Shown here: positions 35,726 to 43,188 of the stretch, one piece after another
Numbering within the stretch: the first letter of the stretch is position 1
Layout of the letters: each line of letters starts with the position of its first letter
From: an uncultured Armatimonadota bacterium
GTDB lineage: Bacteria > Armatimonadota > Fimbriimonadia > Fimbriimonadales > Fimbriimonadaceae
Reading direction: 5' to 3'
DNA: 64,000 nucleotides
Assembly: GCA_903927025.1 (NCBI GenBank)
Contig: CAIYLG010000043.1
Span: forward strand, 1-64,000
Made by a program: the position numbers and the translations under genes
The notes under the pieces: generated by a model
Databases searched by the model: none
Told to the model about the DNA's origin: nothing
The model's input: the letters and a program-made list of their open reading frames with translations, nothing else

Positions 35726-36101
35726 ATTGGTGTGAGGGCTCCTTCCGCTTGATCCGCCACCTCAAAGACCCGCCGGCCACTCTCCGCCTTGAAGTGGGAG
35801 CAGGCTGAGCTGTTCGAAGTAGCAATAGCTTCCCCCAAAGGCAGAATTGATGAAAGTCCGATTCTGCACTGACAACTATTCAGCGTCCACGGTGAGGCAG
35901 GGGTAACGCTAAACGAGCAGAGTGGGTGGGTTATCGCTAATCAGGTTCCAATAATCTGGGGAGTGCGGAATTTATCACGCTTGCTGCCTGGAATTTCTAT
36001 CCAGGTCCTTATGCCGTGAACCTGTTGTCATCTCCAGGATTAGGACCGACCGTCGTTAAAAAATTGTAAGATGTGGCTCATATCGCAACGGCGATTCCGC
36101 G
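35726..36101. other. Divergent intergenic region (376 bp)
   Basis: No gene is apparent. It should hold the promoters of the phosphoketolase operon (minus) and the SARP-AAA gene (plus). An inverted repeat GCAGAAT (35841-35847) / ATTCTGC (35861-35867) and a copy of an interspersed repeat (35961-36005) are the only clear structures. No confident -35/-10 pair was found. Confidence 0.6.
35961..36005 (+). repeat. Interspersed repeat, copy 1
   Basis: The first 32 nt (35961-35992) match 31 of 32 bases of the reverse complement of 53336-53367. Both copies then carry a CCTGGA/TCCAGG stem with a 7-nt loop, but the loops differ, so the stem is kept while the loop varies. The repeat is outside genes in both places. 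Confidence 0.75.
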
Positions 36102-37913
36102 GTGGATTTGGACACGTCGAAGCAGCAGATTTGGATTCGAATGTTGGGTGAATTCAGGGTTTGCCTCCCTGAAGCAGACACTCTTCTGCATAAATTTAGG
36201 TCGCGAACCGCCGAAGCGCTTGTTGCTGCACTTGCGCTTCGCATAGGAAGAACCATGAGTCGAACGGAGCTCATGGATATGTTGTGGCCCGAAAGCGACG
36301 GAGATCGGCAAGCTCAAAACCTCCGCAGAGCCGTGGCCGATGCCAGGATGGCGCTGGCGGATGAGGGCCGCGCGCCCACCATTCTGCTATCACAAGGCGA
36401 CCGCTTCTGGCTGAATACGGAACGGGTCGATACTGACGTTTCTCAATTCAAACTCGCGACTGACGCAGGTCTAGCGGGCAATGATTCGGAATCCAATCTT
36501 CGATCGGCGGTGGAACTGTATGAGGGCCCTCTTTTGGGCGGGCTCCAGGAGGGAGGACTTCAGGTCTATCGAATGGAGCTGGAGGAGCGGTTCGGTCAAG
36601 CTGTTCAGCGGCTGATTGGGCTGTTGCTTGAGAGCGAAAGGTTTGGCGAAGCGCTTTTGATTGGCAGAAGAGCCATTGTCGCGGCACCGCTTCGGGAGGA
36701 TGTCCACTTGGCGCTGTCCTGTGCGTATGCATCGGCTGGGCTCCGGGCGGAGGCCATCCGGCAATTTGAGGAGCTAGAGACCTTAATGCAGGATCAGTGG
36801 GGCGAGTCGCCTTCGCAGAGGAGTATTTTGGCGTTCGAGCAGTTTTTTGCCCAATCCCAAGAAATTGCTGCTGATCCAGGATTGGCAGAGCGCGCCGTAG
36901 TGATCGAACCTTCGGGAGGTGCCGTTCCCGCAAACTCAACGTTTTATATTGAGCGCTCATGCGACGAACTAGTTAGGCAGGCGCTTCATCGTCAAGAGCC
37001 GACGGTGCTTGTTCAAGGGGCGCGTCAGAGTGGCAAGACATCGCTCTTGTTGAGGTCCTTGAATCGGTTCTCCAAAGCCGAAGCCCGGGTTGCGATGACC
37101 GATCTTCAGGTGCTCAATCGCTCTCAGGTCTCCAACGCAGAAGCTTTTTGCCGTGCCCTTGCCTACGGCTTTTCGCAGCAGAGCGGACTGAATCTGGACT
37201 TGCCGCGACTTTGGAACGAGTGGCTCGGGCCGAACATGAATCTGCATTCGGTGGTCGAAGAGGTTCTCCGTCAATCCGATCAACCTGTGATCTGGGCGAT
37301 TGATGAAGCGGATCGGTTGTTTGGTACAGACTTCGGCGACGACTTTTTTGGACTCATTCGGAGTTGGCACAACTTGAGGGCAAGCCAGACCGCAGGCGAA
37401 TTCTCGCGGCTCACGATCATGATTTCTTACGCGACGGAGGCTCATCTCTTTATTCAGGATATCAATCAGTCCCCCTTCAATGTTGGCGTACGGGTCATGC
37501 TCAATGATTTTGGAGAAGAGGAGATTGCCGAGCTGTCGCGCAGATACGGCCTCAGCGCTTCGAGGGCTGAGGTACTGCGGATCCTAGAACTCACCGGTGG
37601 GCAACCCTTTCTTGCTCGAAAGGCACTCGACTCGATTGTCCACGGCGGTCTCCGCGTTGAGGATCTCAGTGACCAGGCTACTTTAGAGGATGGACCCTTT
37701 GCGGAGCATTTGCGGCGCTTGCTTTTTGTTGCATCGCGTGATCCTCTCATGAAAAATGAGGTTGTTCACTTTCTAAACGGAGAGCCATTTGAAGACTCCA
37801 AAACGATCTTCCGACTGATTGCCGGAGGTGTATTGGTCCGCAAAGTCGGAGGGAAGCTCGATTTTAGAGTGCCTGCCTACCGAGAATTCCTCTCGAAATA
37901 CCTCAGAGCCTAG
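36102..37913 (+). CDS. SARP/BTAD-type regulator fused to AAA-like ATPase domain
   Basis: A 603-aa protein starting at GTG. Residues ~10-105 are a winged-helix DNA-binding domain (WIRMLGEFRV, LALRIGRTMSRTELMDMLWP), ~112-250 a helical bacterial transcriptional activation domain, and ~278-600 an AAA-like ATPase related to PF14516, with Walker A GARQSGKTS (306-314), Walker B VIWAIDEAD (396-404) and SPFNVGVRVMLNDF. This is a large signal-integrating transcription factor. It ends 11 bp inside a convergent gene that carries the same ATPase type, and it may sense a shared signal. Confidence 0.85.
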   Translation: MDLDTSKQQIWIRMLGEFRVCLPEADTLLHKFRSRTAEALVAALALRIGRTMSRTELMDMLWPESDGDRQAQNLRRAVADARMALADEGRAPTILLSQGDRFWLNTERVDTDVSQFKLATDAGLAGNDSESNLRSAVELYEGPLLGGLQEGGLQVYRMELEERFGQAVQRLIGLLLESERFGEALLIGRRAIVAAPLREDVHLALSCAYASAGLRAEAIRQFEELETLMQDQWGESPSQRSILAFEQFFAQSQEIAADPGLAERAVVIEPSGGAVPANSTFYIERSCDELVRQALHRQEPTVLVQGARQSGKTSLLLRSLNRFSKAEARVAMTDLQVLNRSQVSNAEAFCRALAYGFSQQSGLNLDLPRLWNEWLGPNMNLHSVVEEVLRQSDQPVIWAIDEADRLFGTDFGDDFFGLIRSWHNLRASQTAGEFSRLTIMISYATEAHLFIQDINQSPFNVGVRVMLNDFGEEEIAELSRRYGLSASRAEVLRILELTGGQPFLARKALDSIVHGGLRVEDLSDQATLEDGPFAEHLRRLLFVASRDPLMKNEVVHFLNGEPFEDSKTIFRLIAGGVLVRKVGGKLDFRVPAYREFLSKYLRA

Positions 37914-40900
37914 ACGGGGTCATTGGGCCAGACTGCCAGATGCGAAGCGTGTGATCTTCTCCGCACGAAAGGATCGAATTTCCGTCTGGAGTAAAAGTAA
38001 CTCCCAGCACAAAGCCAGTGTTGCCCCGGAGTTTCAAGAGTTCAAACCCGTTCTCGGGTGCAAACACTCGAATGAGGTGATCGGCGCATCCGGTCACAAT
38101 CCTCCGCGAGTCCGGTGACCATTCGGCTGAGGACACCCACGAGTCGTGCTGCAGAATCGATACCGTTTTGCCTGTTGCGGTGTCCCAAACCCTGGCGGTT
38201 CCATCAAATGAATTTGTCAGAATCCATTTTTCGTTTGGCGAGAATCGAGCCTGCCATATTCGAGACGTGTGGCCGGATAGGACTTTGACCTCGCCCAATG
38301 AATCTAGGTTCAAGAGACTTGCAGTACCGTCTCGTGACGCGATGGAGAGGACATGGCCGCTAGGTGAGAACTCGACCCCTGTAATGTAGGCAGAGTGGAG
38401 CTGGCGCTTATAGATCACCTTATCTGACCTGGTGTCCACCAGAAAAACGGAGCCATCTTGTCCTCCCAAAGCTAGCATGTTGCCGTCCTTTGAGAGTGCC
38501 GCTCTAGAGAACGATCCCTTCACACTGCTGAGTGTCCGCAGATTGCCTTTCCAGCTATCCATGAGCAGAACGCCACTGTCACGAAGGGTCAGAGCTATGT
38601 TTCCACTTGCAGAGATAGCAACGGAGTATGGGCGGCCATGGGACCAAGCAATCTTTCTGAGGATTCGCCCATCAAATGGGTTGGCAAAGAGAATATTCCC
38701 ATCTGAACAGACCATGAGCAGAATCTTTCCGTCCGGTGAGAAGACGGTCGCCGGAGCCTCCGGAAATTTTCCGATCGGGATGTGTGCAATCGGAGTTCCG
38801 GTCTTGAGGTCGATCATCCCAACCATTCCGTTTTGAACATAACCGATGCATCGACTGCCATCTGGAGAAACCTTGATTGAGCTGATTTCTGCTGCGTCGG
38901 TGGTCAGTACCCTCGCTTCATGTTCCCGCGTTACTGGCCAGGAAACGAGGGAGCCATCCATCGTGACATAGAAAATCGATCGCTCATCGGGGCTTAAACT
39001 GATGGAGGCGCCAGGCTTATCCGAAGCGTAGACTGCCAGTTCACGACCTTCTTTTACGTTCCACACGCGCACAGTGTGATCGTGCGCACAGGTCACTAAT
39101 CGGGTTTCGTCTGCAAACCAGATTGCTTGCGAAGGAGGAGCAGTGTGACCTTTAAGTTCCGAAACCAAAGAATTGTCATCTACGCGCCTAACTTGAATCT
39201 TTGAATCCGCAAGCTTCACAACCAGCATGTATTTGGCTTTTGGACTGGGCCAAAGGTTGTAGGGAATCCATAACTTTTTGACAAAGTCGTATGTCATTTG
39301 ACTGTCTAAACCACGAATTGATAGGAATCGACCGTCGCCGGAATAGCTGACGTCGTAGGGCCGAGTAGGACTCTGGAGGACCTTGGTGGTTCCGGTTTCG
39401 ACATCGCGGAGTTCAATTTGATTGGTGGTGCCAACAATAACGGCAACTTGCTTGGCATCCGTTCGAATCGCATACAAATTCTTTGGAGATGTTGCCAATA
39501 GTTGGGTGATGGTCCGATATCGAGCATCCAGTGACGCACGGTCTTTTGTGGCCCAGAGCCACGAGACGCCATAGGAAGCAGCGTGGCTGTCTTGAAATTT
39601 GCCAATAAACCGACTTCCTAGAAAGAGGCTCCCTGAGCGCACGGTTGCCAAAGAACCGCGCTCAAGCCATGCATATTGGATTGGATTCCGGAGTCCGCTC
39701 ATGGGACTTGGAGGAATGATCTCGGTTGGGTCAGGGAGACCGTATTTGAGGTAGTTCCACTCCCAACCGCGAAGCGAGGCATCTGTTTGACCTCGGAGGA
39801 GTGCCAATGCCTTCAGCTGATTCCCTTCCCGAAGGGTTTCTGAGGCCAGCGCGATAGACGTTTGGTAGGCAATCACCGACCGATCCGCGCTCTGCCTTCT
39901 GCTCTCAGCAAGGGCACGATCCCGTGAAGAGGCGAGGAGAATGAGCCAGACAACGAAACAGGCCAGCACCGCAAAGCAGGCGGCAGAAATCCAAACTGCC
40001 CGAAGCGCTCCCCTAAAGGAAGCAACTCGCTGACGCTGGGCTTCTGCGTCCGGCAGACTGTTCCGTCGCCATCTTTCATCGAACAAGGTTCGATAGAGTC
40101 GGTTGCGGAATCTGAGGCTACCGGCTTCTTCGATTGCAATCCCTGACAGGAGCATTGCCAGCACCGCAGGTTCATCGTGCCGAGCAGGGACGAGGGAATT
40201 AGTGAGCATGAGGGCGTGAAGCTCAAGGATTTGGCTTCGAGATTCGTCCGCAGATTGGTTTGGAAGCCTCGTTTGGAGCAGCCGGCGCTCTGCGTCTGCA
40301 ATGTTGGGCTCCCTTTGCCTTGATTCGGCGCTGAACAGAGTCGTCCGGACGTACGCATCAACGTCTGCCGGATGCCGAATTTCAGCACGTGCAGCCACGC
40401 CCCCTGCCAGCACTTGGGTGAGGTAAGGGTGACCGCTCACCCAGTAGAAAATTCTGTCAACAAGCTTCTTTCCATTTCTTCCCGATCGTGCAATCTCAAC
40501 CCCATAGGGTTCGATTTCCTCTCGCGTGAAGTCGGTGACTTCAACGCGTCTGCCCACATTGAAAGGGGTGACGTCTTGGTTGTTGATAAGCTGGCTGGGA
40601 GATGCGACGCCAACCAGGCAAAAGGTGACCCTTTCGAAATCAGTCGATTCAGACCGACGGTTGTAGAGCTGCCTGATTCCAGCAAAGAATTCATCGACGG
40701 AGAAGGGAAGCGCCTGGCAGAAGTCGACTTCATCGACGAAGATCACCAACGGTTCCGATGTGCCTTGGATAAGAACCGCTTCGATGGCAGCGAAGAATCG
40801 AAATGCGGGGCCGACCACTAGATTGCTTTTCCAGAACTCGAACAGCTCTTCGGTTTTGCCCAGTTCCTGGCCGATAGAATGAAGAAGTCCCGCATACCAC

Positions 40901-41151
40901 TGTTCTGGCAGGAGGTTATTTCCCAGTCGTTGAAAGTCGATTCGAGCGGTTCTGACGCCCCTAACCTTCAGGTCAGCGATCGCGCGCACGATGAGGGATG
41001 ACTTTCCCTTTTGACGAGAATCTAGGACATAGACCAGCTCCGACTTGAGGAGAGCCTTCAGGATCTCCTCATCCGCCTTTCGACGAACGTAGCTTGCCGA
41101 GTTGGGTGGAAGGGTTCCTCCGGGAGTGAAGAATGAATCCCTTGCAAACAC
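37903..41151 (-). CDS. AAA-like ATPase, membrane segment and WD40 propeller
   Basis: The GTG at 41151 gives 1082 aa and starts exactly before the family block FFTPGGTLPPNSASYVRRKA; the long ORF upstream of it is unlikely to be coding. A TACTAT hexamer lies 6 nt before the GTG. Walker A SRQKGKSS is at 45-52, Walker B LVIFVDEVD at 135-143, and TPFNVGRRVEVTDF at 195-208 (PF14516-type). A single membrane span lies at 384-407 and WD40 repeats fill ~450-1080 (VRVWNVKEGREL, ARVWDTATGKTV, LRIWQSGPM). The propeller would be on the far side of the membrane from the ATPase, or the span anchors it. Similar proteins are signalling ATPases of unknown output. Confidence 0.85.
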   Translation of the reverse strand: MFARDSFFTPGGTLPPNSASYVRRKADEEILKALLKSELVYVLDSRQKGKSSLIVRAIADLKVRGVRTARIDFQRLGNNLLPEQWYAGLLHSIGQELGKTEELFEFWKSNLVVGPAFRFFAAIEAVLIQGTSEPLVIFVDEVDFCQALPFSVDEFFAGIRQLYNRRSESTDFERVTFCLVGVASPSQLINNQDVTPFNVGRRVEVTDFTREEIEPYGVEIARSGRNGKKLVDRIFYWVSGHPYLTQVLAGGVAARAEIRHPADVDAYVRTTLFSAESRQREPNIADAERRLLQTRLPNQSADESRSQILELHALMLTNSLVPARHDEPAVLAMLLSGIAIEEAGSLRFRNRLYRTLFDERWRRNSLPDAEAQRQRVASFRGALRAVWISAACFAVLACFVVWLILLASSRDRALAESRRQSADRSVIAYQTSIALASETLREGNQLKALALLRGQTDASLRGWEWNYLKYGLPDPTEIIPPSPMSGLRNPIQYAWLERGSLATVRSGSLFLGSRFIGKFQDSHAASYGVSWLWATKDRASLDARYRTITQLLATSPKNLYAIRTDAKQVAVIVGTTNQIELRDVETGTTKVLQSPTRPYDVSYSGDGRFLSIRGLDSQMTYDFVKKLWIPYNLWPSPKAKYMLVVKLADSKIQVRRVDDNSLVSELKGHTAPPSQAIWFADETRLVTCAHDHTVRVWNVKEGRELAVYASDKPGASISLSPDERSIFYVTMDGSLVSWPVTREHEARVLTTDAAEISSIKVSPDGSRCIGYVQNGMVGMIDLKTGTPIAHIPIGKFPEAPATVFSPDGKILLMVCSDGNILFANPFDGRILRKIAWSHGRPYSVAISASGNIALTLRDSGVLLMDSWKGNLRTLSSVKGSFSRAALSKDGNMLALGGQDGSVFLVDTRSDKVIYKRQLHSAYITGVEFSPSGHVLSIASRDGTASLLNLDSLGEVKVLSGHTSRIWQARFSPNEKWILTNSFDGTARVWDTATGKTVSILQHDSWVSSAEWSPDSRRIVTGCADHLIRVFAPENGFELLKLRGNTGFVLGVTFTPDGNSILSCGEDHTLRIWQSGPMTPSRL

Positions 41152-41172
41152 ATATGTATAGTAGCGCCACAG

Positions 41173-41236
41173 GTGTGACGAGATCGTGCCCGTCCACCAT
41201 AGGCGCAATTCCCCACGACTCACAATCTCGTCACAC
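41173..41236. promoter_or_regulatory. 12-bp inverted repeat in a divergent promoter region
   Basis: GTGTGACGAGAT (41173-41184) and ATCTCGTCACAC (41225-41236) are exact reverse complements 40 nt apart, inside the 148-bp gap between the AAA-WD40 gene and the divergent secreted-protein gene. This spacing suits two half-sites for a looping or dimer-of-dimers regulator, or a weak RNA stem. Confidence 0.5.
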
Positions 41237-41260
41237 TTAGCTTCGTAAAGTCTCCTCACA

Positions 41261-41286
41261 AGCTTTTGCACGTTATTGCAAAAGCT
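41261..41286 (+). promoter_or_regulatory. Hairpin directly upstream of a ribosome binding site
   Basis: AGCTTTTGCA (41261-41270) pairs with TGCAAAAGCT (41277-41286) around a 6-nt loop CGTTAT. AGGAG follows 4 nt later and the ATG is at 41300. It could protect the 5' end of the message or modulate access to the ribosome site. Confidence 0.5.
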
Positions 41287-41299
41287 CAAAGGAGAAAGA

Positions 41300-42988
41300 A
41301 TGAACTTAAAAGTAGCTGCCTTCAGCAGGCTTAGCCTGCCGTGGCAAAAAGGTGACCGCAAATGGCCCCATGTATCCGTGTTCAAAGGGCAGTTGACCCG
41401 CGGACTCGTGTTGTCGCTCGCCGCTTGCGTTGCCTCAGTGCAGATTGCCAGCGCGCAGCCTGCTCTCACCGGTAGTGGAAACCTAGGTTCGGTGGCATCC
41501 AGTCTCGGGCCGCCCACGTTCTATGGCGCAGCGCCTGGGACCACCATGTCATTCGCACCCGGGCGACATTCTGATTGGGCGGGAACGTTTACTCGTTCTG
41601 GGCCCGGCACTTCGAGCCCAAATATCGGCACGTCCACGTACATCTTTACGGGGCTCGCCACCGGCTGCTTGCCGCCAGGGACCTATGTTACGTTCAGTGA
41701 CGTGGACCAATCGGGTGAGACGTTTAATATCAAGGCTTATGCAAGCAACGGTAGTCAAATCACGCTGCCCTGGCTCGACGGCCCCGTTGTGAAATGGGGA
41801 AATCCAAGCTCCTATCCACTACCGGACTACACTTATTCGGGAGGCGTTTACACGTTCGATGGCGGCATTGTACAGAACATCACCGCGAACGTTGCCTACT
41901 GCCTTCGGACGAATGTGCAGATCTACAAGATCATCGTGGTGAAGGCCACCAACAACTATGGGATGGGTTTTGCCGCTCCTGCCCAAGACATCGAACATCC
42001 ACCGGTCTGTTGCGCAGGTAGGAACTTCGTTGGCAACGGGAGCTTTGATGCTGGATTCACCGCGTTTACCAGCCAGTTCGCATGGAACCCTGGACCCTTT
42101 CCTCCTACACCGTTTATGCCCGGCCAGATCACGATCGGCAACGGCGCGATCGCCAGTCAGATCAATTCAACCTGGTCGGTTTGGGACCAAGCGACTCAGA
42201 ATCCCTACTTCGGTCACTTCTTGATCGCCAATCTGTCTGGCCGACCGAACCAGATGGTTTGGAGTCAGACGTTTGACTTGCCCAACAAAGCGGTCTGTTC
42301 GCTCTGTGCCAGAGTTAAGGCGTTGGGCAACTCCCCCGTCTCCGTGACTCTTCAAGTCAACGGCGTCAACTTGCCTCCCATCGTGGTGACTCCTAACGGT
42401 TTACCCGGCGTCTGGCAAGATCTGTCCGCATCGATCGGACCCGTCGGCGGCGCGGTGACTATCAAGATCTTCGCTACGGGTCACGGTGGACTTGCTATCG
42501 ACAACATTGCGGTGATCGAAACGACGACTCCCTCGCCGGCAGCCTACGCCAGCATTGGCGTGTCTACATCGGTTCCCAGTGGAGGCACCTTCACCGTTAC
42601 CGCAACCGCTCCCGCACTTCCTCCCGCCTACGGCTACTACTGGTCCGTCACCGACGTCACCACGAACCATCAGGCTGCGAACCCGCCTGCCTGGTGGCTT
42701 GCGACTTCGACTGGCCAAACCCTGAACTTCCCGGGCTTCCACAGCAACTCCAACACCCTATCTGGATCATCTGCGGGGGTGTTCAACGTGGGTGACCACT
42801 ACATCATCAGCTATGGCGTGTGGAGCAAGTGCACGCTTTGGAGGGCGAGCCGATGGGATATCACGTTCACCCAGGATCTAAAGAGCAGGAACAGCAAGCC
42901 GGTTATCAGGCAGCTCCCCGATTCGGAGGGCATCGAGATACCGATCGTTCGTGCGGTCCAAGGTTCCGGAAAGGGAACTGATAAGTGA
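41300..42988 (+). CDS. Large secreted protein with jelly-roll-like module, unknown function
   Basis: The ATG at 41300, 6 nt after AGGAGA, gives 562 aa. The signal is unusual: about 30 residues precede the hydrophobic core GLVLSLAACVASVQIASAQP. The body has low-complexity Gly/Ser/Pro stretches, Cys pairs (PPVCCAGRNF, CSLCARVK) and a GNGSFDAGFTAF ... GGLAIDNIAVIE pattern, like carbohydrate-binding jelly-roll domains in secreted proteins. No catalytic domain is recognisable. It is divergent from the AAA-WD40 gene. Confidence 0.7.
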   Translation: MNLKVAAFSRLSLPWQKGDRKWPHVSVFKGQLTRGLVLSLAACVASVQIASAQPALTGSGNLGSVASSLGPPTFYGAAPGTTMSFAPGRHSDWAGTFTRSGPGTSSPNIGTSTYIFTGLATGCLPPGTYVTFSDVDQSGETFNIKAYASNGSQITLPWLDGPVVKWGNPSSYPLPDYTYSGGVYTFDGGIVQNITANVAYCLRTNVQIYKIIVVKATNNYGMGFAAPAQDIEHPPVCCAGRNFVGNGSFDAGFTAFTSQFAWNPGPFPPTPFMPGQITIGNGAIASQINSTWSVWDQATQNPYFGHFLIANLSGRPNQMVWSQTFDLPNKAVCSLCARVKALGNSPVSVTLQVNGVNLPPIVVTPNGLPGVWQDLSASIGPVGGAVTIKIFATGHGGLAIDNIAVIETTTPSPAAYASIGVSTSVPSGGTFTVTATAPALPPAYGYYWSVTDVTTNHQAANPPAWWLATSTGQTLNFPGFHSNSNTLSGSSAGVFNVGDHYIISYGVWSKCTLWRASRWDITFTQDLKSRNSKPVIRQLPDSEGIEIPIVRAVQGSGKGTDK

Positions 42989-43025
42989 GGCCAATTGGGC
43001 AATAGCTAACTCTGAAATGGCAATT

Positions 43026-43053
43026 CGTGATCTCGCCTTGGTGCGAGATCACG
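43026..43053 (+). terminator. Hairpin after the secreted-protein gene
   Basis: CGTGATCTCGC (43026-43036) pairs with GCGAGATCACG (43043-43053) around a 6-nt loop, followed by ATTTC. It lies 38 nt after the stop at 42988. The short T-run makes it a moderate intrinsic terminator. Confidence 0.65.
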
Positions 43054-43188
43054 ATTTCAGCGTAGGTTCCATGACAGTTGGATCGTTGACAGAGAATTTC
43101 CTGACTTGCGCAGTTGTTGAGCTGACTCGCAAGCTGTTAGGGCAACCCCAACGCGGGAAGGGTGGACTGACACATCCGCCATTCCCTG

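Noticed and set aside
41152-41517. Extension of the AAA-WD40 protein by 122 residues upstream of the GTG at 41151
   Set aside because: The extension runs through the divergent gene's promoter, ribosome site and signal peptide, and the conserved AAA block starts right after the GTG.
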